From JAFMJV01 sp963814315 (GTDB lineage Bacteria > Chloroflexota > Limnocylindria > Limnocylindrales > CSP1-4), in the NCBI GenBank assembly GCA_963814315.1, contig CAWFCG010000003.1:620001-684000 (forward strand): a stretch of 64,000 nucleotides of DNA, written 5' to 3'. The translations under genes and the position numbers were made by a program. How positions within the stretch are numbered: position 1 is the stretch's first letter; every line of letters starts with the position of its first letter. Positions 40,381-48,859 of this stretch are shown here, one piece after another. A model generated the notes under the pieces. It saw nothing but the letters and a program-made list of their open reading frames with translations, had not been told where the DNA came from and did not search any database.

Positions 40381-41171
40381 GGACATGGCACGCGCAGGTG
40401 CAGGAAGAACTCGTGGTTGCCGGAGGGTCCCACCAGCACCGACTCGGCCTCGGCCACGACGATCAAGCCAAGCGACGATGCGTGGGCGCGGATACGCTCC
40501 ACGGCCTCAAGTCGCGCGGCTGGGTCGCGCACCACGCCCTTGGGGACCTGGCTGGGGCTGAGCTCGAACTGCGGTTTCACCATGGGCAGGATGTCACCCC
40601 CGGGCGCGACGTGTGCGACCATGCCGCTCAGCACTCGGGTCAGCGAGATGAACGAGACGTCGGCGACGGCCAAACTGACGCGCTCAGGGAGCGTGAGTGG
40701 GTCGTCCGAGTCGGGGTCCAGTCGGGCGGCATGGGTGCGCTCCATGTTGACCACGCGTGCGTCCTGACGGAGTGGCTCAGCCAGTTGGCCCCGCCCTACG
40801 TCGAGCGCATAGACGCGATGTGCGTCACGCTGCAACAGGCAGTCACTGAAGCCGCCGGTGGAGGCGCCGACGTCAAGGCAGACGCGACCAGCAGGATCGA
40901 CACCGAAGGCATCGAGCGCACCGGCCAGCTTCTCCCCTCCCCGCGACACATAGCGGAGCCCAGCGTCGAGCGTGATCTCGATGTCGGCGGCGATGGGTTC
41001 ACCGGGCCGGCGGTCGCGCCTCGCTGCGTCACCTGATCCGACCCGCACCCGGCCCGCAAGCAGCAGCGCCTGGGCGCGGCTCCGAGTCGGTACCAATCCT
41101 CGGTCCACGAGCAACTGGTCGAGGCGCAGCTTGTGGGGCTTGGCTCGTTTGTTTGGCTTGGGCGTGGTCAG
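40377..41171 (-). CDS. tlyA: TlyA-family rRNA 2'-O-methyltransferase
   Basis: A protein with an S4 RNA-binding domain followed by an FtsJ-like methyltransferase. VGRVRVGSG closes the S4 part, then VSRGGEKLAGALDAFGVDP, the SAM-binding LDVGASTGGFSDCLLQ, ADVSFISLTRVLSG and PMVKPQFEL give the K-D-K-E type active site. In mycobacteria TlyA methylates 16S and 23S rRNA. The S4 motif LRLDQLLVDRGL requires a start upstream of the TTG at 41114; the only initiator-like codon is a CTG at 41171 that overlaps the dxs stop (CTGA). A start at 41114 would truncate the S4 domain. Confidence 0.88.
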   Translation of the reverse strand: MTTPKPNKRAKPHKLRLDQLLVDRGLVPTRSRAQALLLAGRVRVGSGDAARRDRRPGEPIAADIEITLDAGLRYVSRGGEKLAGALDAFGVDPAGRVCLDVGASTGGFSDCLLQRDAHRVYALDVGRGQLAEPLRQDARVVNMERTHAARLDPDSDDPLTLPERVSLAVADVSFISLTRVLSGMVAHVAPGGDILPMVKPQFELSPSQVPKGVVRDPAARLEAVERIRAHASSLGLIVVAEAESVLVGPSGNHEFFLHLRVPCP

Positions 41172-43183
41172 GCGCTCCGAGCCTCGATCGGGGCCGGACG
41201 GGCTGGTATGAGCCCGTGCGCTGCGATAGCTTCCTCGATCTGCGCCTTGATGCCGGCTTCGTCGATGCGCACCAGGGCGCGCAGGTCCGAGACCGACCCA
41301 TGATCGACGAACTTGCCGTCGGGCAGGCCGATGCGCTTGGTCGGCGCGGTGGTGACGCTGCGGCTGTCACCGGCGCCAGCAGCATCGCCCAGCACTTCCA
41401 GCACGGCCGAGCCGAACCCGCCCGGGAGCACGCTTTCCTCAAGCGTTACGATGAGTCGCTTGCCCTGCGCGCTGTCGAGGATGAGGTCGCGGTCGATGGG
41501 TCGCGCGAAGCGTGCGTCCACCACGCCCACCGACCAGCCATCTTCGGTGAGCGAGCCAGCCACGGCCATGCCGCGGGTGAGGATGGGCCCAAGCCCGATG
41601 ATTAGGATGTCCGAACCCTGGCGCAGCGTCTCACCACGACCGACCTCGACGGGTACCGGATCGACGGCAGGCAGGCCCAGTCCGGCATCCCGCGGGTACT
41701 GCAGGGCGAATGGGTGCCGCTGGGCGAACGCGGTGCGCAGCAGCCGACGCAGCTCCTGCTCATCTCGTGGCGCGGCCAGAACGAGGTTGGGCAGCTGGCG
41801 CAGTGCCGAGAGCATGAACATGCCCTGGTGGCTGGTGCCGTCCTCACCCACGAGGCCGGCTCGGTCGATGCCGATGACCACCGGTGCGTCGTTCTGGCAG
41901 ACGTCATGGATCACTTGGTCGAAGGCGCGCTGCAGGAACGTGGAATACAGCGCCACGAATGGCCGCTGTCCCGCCAGCGCCATGCCGGTGGCCATGGTCA
42001 TGGCGTGCTGTTCGGCGATTCCCACGTCATAGGTGCGGGTCGGGAAGCGCTCGCCGAAGGCGGCCACGCCGGTGCCGGTGGGCATGCCGGCGGTGATGGC
42101 CACGACGCGCTCGTCCTCCTCCGCGATTCGCACGAGCTCATCGGACATCACGGCGGTGTAGTTGGGGACTCGGCGGAGATGCCGCTCCTGTGCCGGTAGA
42201 GCGGCGTCCCCGTCTGATGAGTTGAGGCCGTTTCCGGCGGTAGTGGCGCTGGTGGCGCTGGTCTGGCCGGGCATCGGGGGCAGCGCCGCTCCGTGGAATC
42301 CCACCTTGTCCACCTCGGCGGGGTGGTAGCCATATCCCTTGCGGGTACGGATGTGCACGATGATCGGCGCGTCCTCTTCAAGGAGCGCTTTGCGTAGGGT
42401 AGTGTCGAGCGCCACCAGGTCATGCCCGGGGATGGGGCCGACGTAGGTCACCCCGAGGTCCTCGAAGAGCCGGCCCGGCTGGCTGAAGTCCACCACCGCG
42501 TGGCGGATGCGCCGGGACCACTCGAGCAACAGCGGCCCGAAGCGTGGGATGCGCCCTACGTCCGAGTCGAAGCGGCGGCGGGAGCGACGCCAACGGCGGG
42601 AAAGCTTGATCCGACTGAGGTACTGACTCACCGCGCCGACGGATGGGCTGATGCTCATCTCGTTGTCATTGAGCAGGATAAGCAGGCGCGTCTTGCGGTG
42701 GCCTATGTCGTTGAGCGCCTCGAGCGAGAGGCCGCTCATGAGCGCCGAGTCGCCCACCACCACCGCGATGTGCTCGTCCGTGCCGCGCGCATCGCGGGCC
42801 AGGGCAAGGCCCTCAGCGATGGAGATGCCAGTGCCGGCGTGTCCACCATCCATGACGTCGTGCTCGCTCTCGCTTCGACGTGGGAAGCCGCCCACCCCTC
42901 CCAGCTGGCGTAGCGTGTCGAACCGAGCGAGCCGTCCGGTGAGCAGCTTGTGCGCGTAGGCCTGGTGTCCGGTGTCCCAGACGATGCGGTCGGTGGGGCT
43001 GGACAGGATGCGATGCAGCGCCACGGTCAGCTCGACCACGCCCAGCGAACTCCCCAGGTGACCGCCCGTGGCAGCCACCGTGTCGATGATCTGACCACGG
43101 ATCTCCGTGCATAGGGCTCGCGCCTCAGCGTGGCTGATGTCCTTGAGGTCCTCCGGTCCGCGGAGGTCGCGCAGGGTGACCAT
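41168..43183 (-). CDS. dxs: 1-deoxy-D-xylulose-5-phosphate synthase
   Basis: A 671-residue thiamine-diphosphate enzyme that joins pyruvate and glyceraldehyde 3-phosphate, the first step of the non-mevalonate isoprenoid pathway. The N-terminal part has GGHLGSSLGVVELTVALH and the cofactor motif VGDSALMSGLSLEALND with LLILLNDNEMSISPSVGAVS. The pyrimidine-binding domain has IAEQHAMTMATGMALAG, and the C-terminal transketolase domain ends with LPDGKFVDHG. The GKFVDHG and FLQRAFDQVIHDVCQ segments are conserved. A linker rich in Ser/Ala/Thr at about 300-325 is longer than usual. ispH is encoded 8.4 kb downstream in the same direction. Confidence 0.97.
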   Translation of the reverse strand: MVTLRDLRGPEDLKDISHAEARALCTEIRGQIIDTVAATGGHLGSSLGVVELTVALHRILSSPTDRIVWDTGHQAYAHKLLTGRLARFDTLRQLGGVGGFPRRSESEHDVMDGGHAGTGISIAEGLALARDARGTDEHIAVVVGDSALMSGLSLEALNDIGHRKTRLLILLNDNEMSISPSVGAVSQYLSRIKLSRRWRRSRRRFDSDVGRIPRFGPLLLEWSRRIRHAVVDFSQPGRLFEDLGVTYVGPIPGHDLVALDTTLRKALLEEDAPIIVHIRTRKGYGYHPAEVDKVGFHGAALPPMPGQTSATSATTAGNGLNSSDGDAALPAQERHLRRVPNYTAVMSDELVRIAEEDERVVAITAGMPTGTGVAAFGERFPTRTYDVGIAEQHAMTMATGMALAGQRPFVALYSTFLQRAFDQVIHDVCQNDAPVVIGIDRAGLVGEDGTSHQGMFMLSALRQLPNLVLAAPRDEQELRRLLRTAFAQRHPFALQYPRDAGLGLPAVDPVPVEVGRGETLRQGSDILIIGLGPILTRGMAVAGSLTEDGWSVGVVDARFARPIDRDLILDSAQGKRLIVTLEESVLPGGFGSAVLEVLGDAAGAGDSRSVTTAPTKRIGLPDGKFVDHGSVSDLRALVRIDEAGIKAQIEEAIAAHGLIPARPAPIEARSA

Positions 43184-43186
43184 CAG

Positions 43187-43486
43187 CTACAGGTCGCTGC
43201 TGTCGTCGGGGCGCATGTCCATGACACGGGTGGCGCCGCCACCGCTGCCGTCCACCAGGCGTTGCACGCGCAACTCCGCAGCATCAAGCAACCTGCCGCA
43301 GTGTTCGTGGAGGGCCGCGCCGCGTTCGTAAAGCGTGATGGACTCCTCCAGCGGCAAGCCGCCTTCCTCCAGCCGCGCCACCACGTCACGCAGCTCCTCA
43401 AGGGCCTTGTCGAACGGCAAGGCGGTGATGTCAGCCGGCGTCGCTGGATCGAGGTCGGGCCGCAGAGGTGTCGTTGGCTCTGTCAC
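43187..43486 (-). CDS. xseB: exodeoxyribonuclease VII small subunit
   Basis: A 99-residue helical protein that binds several-fold to XseA to form exonuclease VII, degrading single-stranded DNA. The core reads FDKALEELRDVVARLEEGGL, then PLEESITLYERGAALHEHCG, and ends with a helix containing AELRVQRLVD, which is the whole family motif. The N-terminal 25 residues are proline-rich and the C-terminal tail is acidic. Its ATG overlaps the xseA stop by ATGA and 3 bp separate its stop from the dxs start. Confidence 0.94.
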   Translation of the reverse strand: MTEPTTPLRPDLDPATPADITALPFDKALEELRDVVARLEEGGLPLEESITLYERGAALHEHCGRLLDAAELRVQRLVDGSGGGATRVMDMRPDDSSDL

Positions 43487-44874
43487 GGGCCCGAGTCTCG
43501 CACGCTATGGACCGAAACGTCCAACGTGCCCCTGGCGAGTCGCACATCGAGGCGATCGCCCACTTGCCGAGTGGCGGCATCGACGACCACGCGACCGTCT
43601 GCTCCGCGCACGATGGCGTAGCCGCGTTCGAGCGTGGCGAAGGGGTCCAGGGGTGCGAGTCCGGCGGCACTGTCGTTCAGCTGCGCTCGCGCCGCCGCGA
43701 TGCTGGACGCCAACCGCGACGCCAGACGGTCACTGACGCGCGCCAGCAGGGCCCGATCGGTGGCCAGGCGGCCCGACTGCGCACGAGTGGCTCGGTCGTA
43801 CAGGAGGCCGACCCGTTCACGCTCGCCGCTCAGATAGGCACCCGGACGGAAGGTCTCCAGTGCCCGTCGTTCGTTCGCCAACTCAGTCCTGGAGCCGCTC
43901 AGGTAGCCGGCCGCGCCCGAGGCCAGCCGCGAGCGCAAGAGGCTCAAGTGCTGCCGCTGCTCCGATCGATCGGGTACGGCAAGCTCGGCTGCCACCGAGG
44001 GCGTCGCGGCTCGGCGGTCGGCAGCGAACTCGGCCAGTGTCACATCGGTCTCATGGCCGACGCCCACGATGACCGGGCGGGCATGGCTGGCGATGGCACG
44101 CACCACCGTCTCGTCGTTGAAGGCCCAGAGGTCCTCCAGCGAGCCCCCACCACGCGCCACGATGACGAGATCGACGGCGCGTCCGGTCTCGGCGTCCGTC
44201 CAGCGGCCGATGCGCGAGAGCGCGCCCACGATGGAGCGTTCTGCGCCGGCGCCTTGCACCTGGCAGGGGCTGAGGATGAGACGCACCAGTGGCCAGCGGC
44301 GTTCGAGCACGCGCGCGATGTCATGCAGCACCGCACCACTCGGGGAGGTGACGACGCCGATGGTGCGCGGCCAGGGCGGCAGCGGGCGCTTGCGGGCGTT
44401 GTCGAAGAGCCCTTCAGCGGTCAATTGCGCCTTCAGCGCCTCGTAGCGCTGGGCGAGGTCGCCGACACCGGCCGGCTGCAGGCCCTCCACGTAGAGCTGG
44501 TACGCACCCTGCTGCTCGAAGACATCGATGCGCCCCTGGGCCACGACGCGCAGGCCGGTGCGCGGCTCCAACGGCAGCGCCAGGCGCTCCTGGCGAAAGA
44601 CGACGCAGCGCAGCTGCGACTTGTCGTCCTTGAGCGTGAAATAGGCGTGGCCCGCAGCACTGACCGAAACGCTGCCGATCTCACCTTCGACCCAGACCGG
44701 ATTCAGTCGCGGATGACGACGGACGGCCTCGCGGATAAGACGGGTGACCTGGGCCACCGAAAGGACGGTCGGCCCCGTCGGCGGCTCGGCCTGCGGCGGT
44801 TCGGCAGGCAGCGCCTCGGCCGGCGGCTGGTCGGACTGCGGTGGCGGATCGTCCCACAAGCCCGGTGTCGTCAT
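43483..44874 (-). CDS. xseA: exodeoxyribonuclease VII large subunit
   Basis: A 463-residue catalytic subunit of exonuclease VII. After a Pro/Glu-rich leader, residues 40-135 form the OB-fold nucleic-acid-binding domain (VEGEIGSVSVSAAGHAYFTL), followed by the catalytic region with PWPRTIGVVTSPSGAVLHDI, LSPCQVQGAGAERSIVGALS, VIVARGGGSLEDLWAFNDE and VRAIASHARPVIVGVGHETD. The C-terminal third is the long coiled coil that carries XseB, ending with FATLERGYAIVRG. Length is normal. A large open frame on the opposite strand is its shadow. Confidence 0.96.
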   Translation of the reverse strand: MTTPGLWDDPPPQSDQPPAEALPAEPPQAEPPTGPTVLSVAQVTRLIREAVRRHPRLNPVWVEGEIGSVSVSAAGHAYFTLKDDKSQLRCVVFRQERLALPLEPRTGLRVVAQGRIDVFEQQGAYQLYVEGLQPAGVGDLAQRYEALKAQLTAEGLFDNARKRPLPPWPRTIGVVTSPSGAVLHDIARVLERRWPLVRLILSPCQVQGAGAERSIVGALSRIGRWTDAETGRAVDLVIVARGGGSLEDLWAFNDETVVRAIASHARPVIVGVGHETDVTLAEFAADRRAATPSVAAELAVPDRSEQRQHLSLLRSRLASGAAGYLSGSRTELANERRALETFRPGAYLSGERERVGLLYDRATRAQSGRLATDRALLARVSDRLASRLASSIAAARAQLNDSAAGLAPLDPFATLERGYAIVRGADGRVVVDAATRQVGDRLDVRLARGTLDVSVHSVRDSGP

Positions 44875-44883
44875 GGGTTACCG

Positions 44884-45441
44884 CTAGACGCGGGTCTGGT
44901 ACTCGCCGGTGCGGGTGTCAACCCTGATGGTGTCACCCTCGTTGACGAAGATCGGCACCTGCACCACCAGGCCCGATTCGAGCGTGGCTGGCTTCTTGGC
45001 GCCTGACTGGGTGTCACCCGCGAAGCCCGGCTCGGTCTCCACGACCTTGAGCTCGACCGAGATGGGGAGTTCGACGCCGATGGTCTCGCTCTGGTACGTG
45101 GTGCGATCGACGGTCATGCCTTCGACGAGGTAGTCGGTCGCCTCACCGAGCTGTTCGGCGCTGAGATGGAACTGCTCGTACGACTCGTCTTCCATGAAGT
45201 GGTAGTCGTCGCCGTCCTGGTAGAGGAACTGCACGGGGCGCTTGTCGAGGATGGCGCGAGGCCACTTCTCCGTGGCCTGGAAGGAGCGCTCGACGGTTCC
45301 GCCGCGCTTCACATTCTTGAGCTTGATGCGGATCTGCGCTGAGCCGCGACCCATCTTGATGTGGTGGAACTCCTGGATCTGCCAGAGGTCACCGTCGAGC
45401 TCGATGACGATCCCTCTGCGCAGGTCTCCGACTGAGATCAT
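44884..45441 (-). CDS. efp: translation elongation factor P
   Basis: A 185-residue factor that helps ribosomes make bonds between consecutive prolines. Domain I has the loop around the position that carries a modified residue in many bacteria: FHHIKMGRGSAQIRIKLKNV. The tip here is Lys in HIKMGRGSA, consistent with the unmodified or lysine-type group. Domains II and III follow with FMEDESYEQFHLSAEQLGEA and GLVVQVPIFVNEGDTIRVDT, ending GEYQTRV, the usual end. The start MISVGDLRRGI fits. The proline-rich parts of nearby proteins, such as XseA and HtrA, are likely beneficiaries. Confidence 0.97.
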   Translation of the reverse strand: MISVGDLRRGIVIELDGDLWQIQEFHHIKMGRGSAQIRIKLKNVKRGGTVERSFQATEKWPRAILDKRPVQFLYQDGDDYHFMEDESYEQFHLSAEQLGEATDYLVEGMTVDRTTYQSETIGVELPISVELKVVETEPGFAGDTQSGAKKPATLESGLVVQVPIFVNEGDTIRVDTRTGEYQTRV

Positions 45442-45496
45442 GGCTGGTGCTGTTCTCCGTGGGTGTCGATTGGCGTGCGGACCCTAGCGACGGGCG

Positions 45497-46810
45497 CTAT
45501 GGGCACTTGTCGATGTTGCGCTGGTGCTGCTTGAAGGTTTTGGCGAAGCTGTGGATGTCCGAATCGGGGCAAGCGTAGAAGTAGAGCAGATCGGATTTGG
45601 TCATGGGGTTGAGCGCAGCCTCGATCGACTTGGGCGAAGGCGTGACGATGGGCCAGTCGGGCAGGCCCGGATTCTGGTACGTCTGGAAGGACTCGTACTG
45701 CGGGTCGACCGTGACCGTGGAGTAGTCGGTGACGCCGAGCAGGTCCCAGAACAGGAACTCGTCCCAGCTCGGGACATTCATTGCCGCAAGGGCCATCGAG
45801 TCGGTGGCGTAGACGACGGTCGGGTCTGCCTGCAGCAGGCCGCCAGTCTGTTTGTTGACCTTGGGGTTGAGTCGGTTCCAATAGACGCCCGCGATCTTGG
45901 CGCGGTCACTGTCCACCTGGGCTTCGCGCTCCACGAGGCTGGCGATGGTCAGCACGTCGTAGAAGGGGACGTCCTTCTTCTTCGCTTGGGCGACGTATTT
46001 GCTGGTGGTCTTGTCCCATTCGTCGAGCATCAGGTAGACCATCTCTTCGGCGGTGATGTCGACCGGCACCTCGTAGGTGCCGCCCTGGAGGAAGCCCTCC
46101 AGGCTGTTGCCGGCTGGCGCTTGGGCCAGGAAGCTGTATTGGTCCCGCATGTCCTTGGTCGGGTTGCGAGCCAGTCGCAGGAACTCCTTCGGGTCGAGCT
46201 CCAGATCGGTTTCTTCGGTCTCCTGTTGCAGGTAGGCCACGATCTGCTCGATGCGCCGGCCGAAGCGCATGTCGAGGGTGATCATCGGCGTGGGCGGATC
46301 GGGTGGCAGTGCCAGACGGGCCGCGATGCCGGCCGGCGTGATCGGCGGCGTCAGCGTATAGAGACCCGGTCGCAGAAGCTCGTCGATCCGGTCCTTGACG
46401 ACCGCGTAGCGGAACGCCAATGGGTCGGTGAGCAGGTCGGCCTCGACGAGGCTGGCCTGGATGTCATCGAGTCCCGCCTTGTCAGGTTCGATGATGAACT
46501 CGACGTCGCGGTCGCGATTTTCGACAGCTGCGTTGAGTCGGTCGCTGAACTCCACCGCCAGCAGGTCGGACACCAGGGGCATGTTGACGATGCCGGGGTT
46601 GTCTTCGAACATGCCCGCCGCGGCTGGGCCGATCAGGGGCCGCCCGGCGAACCAGCCGCCGACGACCAGGAGAATGAGCGCAACGACGACGAAGGCGAGC
46701 CCTTTGAAGGCCCCCGAGTTGGCGTCCTGCTGGCGGTTCTGACGTAGCTCCCAGCCCTCGACGATACCGACACGCCCGCCGCCTCGGCCTCCCGAGGGCG
46801 CACCGCTCAC
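45497..46810 (-). CDS. mltG: endolytic transglycosylase MltG (YceG-like)
   Basis: A 437-residue membrane-anchored lytic transglycosylase that cuts nascent peptidoglycan strands and helps to terminate chain growth. Residues 36-58 form the membrane anchor (GLAFVVVALILLVVGGWFAG). LysM-like and YceG regions follow with EFIIEPDKAGLDDIQASLVE and PGLYTLTPPITPAGIAARLA; the catalytic glutamate is in LTIASLVEREAQVDSDRAKI, and AGVYWNRLNPKV with LLQADPTVVYA complete the domain. The C-terminus retains two cysteines (YFYACPDSD and DKCP). It overlaps ruvX by ATGA and precedes efp. Confidence 0.93.
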   Translation of the reverse strand: MSGAPSGGRGGGRVGIVEGWELRQNRQQDANSGAFKGLAFVVVALILLVVGGWFAGRPLIGPAAAGMFEDNPGIVNMPLVSDLLAVEFSDRLNAAVENRDRDVEFIIEPDKAGLDDIQASLVEADLLTDPLAFRYAVVKDRIDELLRPGLYTLTPPITPAGIAARLALPPDPPTPMITLDMRFGRRIEQIVAYLQQETEETDLELDPKEFLRLARNPTKDMRDQYSFLAQAPAGNSLEGFLQGGTYEVPVDITAEEMVYLMLDEWDKTTSKYVAQAKKKDVPFYDVLTIASLVEREAQVDSDRAKIAGVYWNRLNPKVNKQTGGLLQADPTVVYATDSMALAAMNVPSWDEFLFWDLLGVTDYSTVTVDPQYESFQTYQNPGLPDWPIVTPSPKSIEAALNPMTKSDLLYFYACPDSDIHSFAKTFKQHQRNIDKCP

Positions 46811-47268
46811 AGGGTCACCTCCGTGGCCGCACGGGCATCGAACTCTCGCTGCAGGATGTCAGCGGCGGCCTCACGGTCGATGCGCGCGCGCCAGGCGTTG
46901 CGGGCTGCCGAGGAGGGCGCCCCACCGGAACGACCGCGCCGGGCACGGCCCATGCGCGCCTCCGCGACCTCACTGCTGAGGCGCTCGTCGCGGAAGCTGA
47001 TGGGCGTGTCGACGAACGCCGCCACGGCCTCCACCCAAGCACGTGTGCGCCGGGATTGATCGCTTTCCCCGCCGTCCATGTGCAGGGGCAGGCCGACCAC
47101 GATGGACTCCACGTCACGCTCGACGCAGATGCGCTTGAGGGCCTCAGCGTCCTGGGCTGGCGTGCCCCGTCGCAGCGTCAGCAGTGGTCGAGGCCCTCCC
47201 CTGACGGTGTCCGCGGCGGCCACGCCGATGCGGCGATCACCAAGGTCGATGCCGAGCAGCACGCTCAC
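46807..47268 (-). CDS. ruvX: YqgF/RuvX-type Holliday-junction resolvase-like nuclease
   Basis: A 153-residue RNase H-fold protein. The first strand has LLGIDLGDRRIGVAAADTVR, with the catalytic aspartate; VGLPLHMDGGESDQSRRTRA is the conserved middle motif and FRDERLSSEVAEARM the third. The C-terminus differs from the usual pattern: instead of a short D-x-x-AA end, it has a basic GRARRGRSGGAPSSAARNAW insert before IDREAAADILQREFDAR, where the last aspartate is retained. Such proteins process 16S rRNA ends or act on DNA junctions. The alaS gene, often nearby in other bacteria, is 3.6 kb away. Confidence 0.92.
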   Translation of the reverse strand: MSVLLGIDLGDRRIGVAAADTVRGGPRPLLTLRRGTPAQDAEALKRICVERDVESIVVGLPLHMDGGESDQSRRTRAWVEAVAAFVDTPISFRDERLSSEVAEARMGRARRGRSGGAPSSAARNAWRARIDREAAADILQREFDARAATEVTL

Positions 47269-47317
47269 TGGTACCTCGGCGCGCGGGGGTGCGTGTCGAT
47301 GGACATGGATGGCTCGC

Positions 47318-48844
47318 TCACTCCGTTGTCGATGGCTCTGTGATATCGAGCTCGATGCGCTCGTGATCGGCAGGCAGGTCGGTCAGGAACTCTGGCCAGA
47401 CGCTCACGGTCGCCGTGCCCAACCGTTCCAGTATGGCCTGAGCTTCGGAAACCGGCAGGCCGGCGACTCCCTCCACGAGTGCATCGGCGTCGATCAGGAC
47501 AGAGGTCTCGCCGTCGCCTCGGCCCGTAAAGCGGATGCGCTGGCTTTCGGCCGTACCCTCGTTGTGATCAAGCGTTGCGCTGTTGGCGATCAGTGCCGTG
47601 CCCGCTGGTACCGCCGCCAGCAGGCGTGCCCGGGTGATGTCATCGACGAGGTCGGTGTCAACGCCAAGCACGCTGGCGATCACAGCGCCGCTCAGCTCGA
47701 ACTCGGCCACGCTCGCACCGACGATATCCTCCGGGGCGGGGTCGTGTTTGATGGTGCCGAGCTGTGCGGTCTCGGGGTAGACGTTGAGGTCGGCGGGCGT
47801 ATTGGCGGAGTCACGCAGGTGGGCCACGAGCGCGCCGGCCAACCGGTTCTGCAGGTCCACGGCGGCCGCGTCGTAGTCCTCAGCGGTCACCTGTGGTCGC
47901 TCCTCGAAACGACCCCCGGACGTTGCGGCCGGGTTGCGCACGCTGATGCCCTGGCCCTCAAGGGACGACACCACGCTGATGGCGCCGGGGGGCACGTTGC
48001 CCTCCTCTCCGCTGCGTACCGCCTCCACCGCTGCCGTGACCTCCGCCGGGTCGGCCTCCGTCGGCGGCAGCGTCACTGCTTCCGTGGTCTGGAACTCCAC
48101 CCCGGCTGGGGTCTTTACCCGGGTGCCGGCCGGGATGGCCTGTTCGTTGGGCTGCTCGGGGGACGAGAACACGACCTCGCCATCGGCGCGGGTCTCGATG
48201 GTCGTGCTGCCGCTGGCAGTGAATGTGCCCTGCACATCGAGCGGGATGGGGAGTGTGACGGCGGGGATCTGCCCACGCTCGACATCCGGCTGGGTGACCG
48301 ATGGCAGCGCCAAGACCTCCACCTCGATCGGCCCAAGCGCGGAGACCCGAGGTTGGAGCATGATGCGCGCACGCGGCAGCACCTGCGAGGCGGCGAAGAC
48401 GCCCACCAACGCCAAGGCCAGGACCACGACGGTCGCGACACGGAGGCGCTGGCTCCGCCACACGAGCCGTCCAGTGGGTTCGCCCTCGGGCGTGCCGGCG
48501 ACCTCCGGCGGTGTGGGATCATCGCCCGCTGCCGACTCGATGATCTCGCCAGGCGTCGGCGGAAGGTCGCCACGCTCCAGGGCGGCCTGTGCCAGATCGA
48601 CCGTTGCCACGGCGAGCACACCGGCTGAGGTGGCCAATGCCCGTACTTGCTCGTCGGCGCTGACGACCGCCATAGCTTTGGCCCGACTCTCGGCTTCCCT
48701 CAAGAGCAGCTTGAAATTGATGCGTCCGGTGGCGATGCGCGAGCCCGGCGGGACCACGAAGATCACCTGCTCGTCGCTCGTGCCACGCAGGCGCGCGACG
48801 GCATCGGTGATCTCAGCATCGTTGTCGAGGTACCAGACGGCCAT
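47318..48844 (-). CDS. baseplate-J-like membrane protein of unknown function
   Basis: A 508-residue protein with three parts. Residues 1-90 are a Rossmann-like domain (VWYLDNDAEITDAVARLRGT, VVPPGSRIATGRINFKLLLR, AMAVVSADEQVRALATSAG). One transmembrane helix follows (LRVATVVVLALALVGVFAAS, about 133-153). The outer part, about 300 residues, is beta-rich with EQAIPAGTRVKTPAGVEFQT and VTAAVEAVRSGEEGNVPPGA, which is the pattern of baseplate J/gp47-like domains in phage tails and contractile injection systems. Next to it is an actin-fold ATPase. No tail-sheath, tube or spike gene is nearby, so it may belong to an envelope or pilus-like apparatus. Function unknown. Confidence 0.7.
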   Translation of the reverse strand: MAVWYLDNDAEITDAVARLRGTSDEQVIFVVPPGSRIATGRINFKLLLREAESRAKAMAVVSADEQVRALATSAGVLAVATVDLAQAALERGDLPPTPGEIIESAAGDDPTPPEVAGTPEGEPTGRLVWRSQRLRVATVVVLALALVGVFAASQVLPRARIMLQPRVSALGPIEVEVLALPSVTQPDVERGQIPAVTLPIPLDVQGTFTASGSTTIETRADGEVVFSSPEQPNEQAIPAGTRVKTPAGVEFQTTEAVTLPPTEADPAEVTAAVEAVRSGEEGNVPPGAISVVSSLEGQGISVRNPAATSGGRFEERPQVTAEDYDAAAVDLQNRLAGALVAHLRDSANTPADLNVYPETAQLGTIKHDPAPEDIVGASVAEFELSGAVIASVLGVDTDLVDDITRARLLAAVPAGTALIANSATLDHNEGTAESQRIRFTGRGDGETSVLIDADALVEGVAGLPVSEAQAILERLGTATVSVWPEFLTDLPADHERIELDITEPSTTE

Positions 48845-48859
48845 CCACCGCAGTCTGCC

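Noticed and set aside
43468..45006. A 512-codon plus-strand frame across xseB/xseA/efp
   Set aside because: Xse and Efp proteins on the minus strand are unmistakable; the plus frame is rich in Arg, Gln and Gly with no recognisable domain.
45524..46747. A 407-codon plus-strand frame
   Set aside because: It is antisense to mltG, whose motifs and catalytic glutamate are clear.
47078..48628. A 516-codon plus-strand frame
   Set aside because: It is antisense to the baseplate-J-like and ruvX genes and shows the biased composition of a shadow frame.
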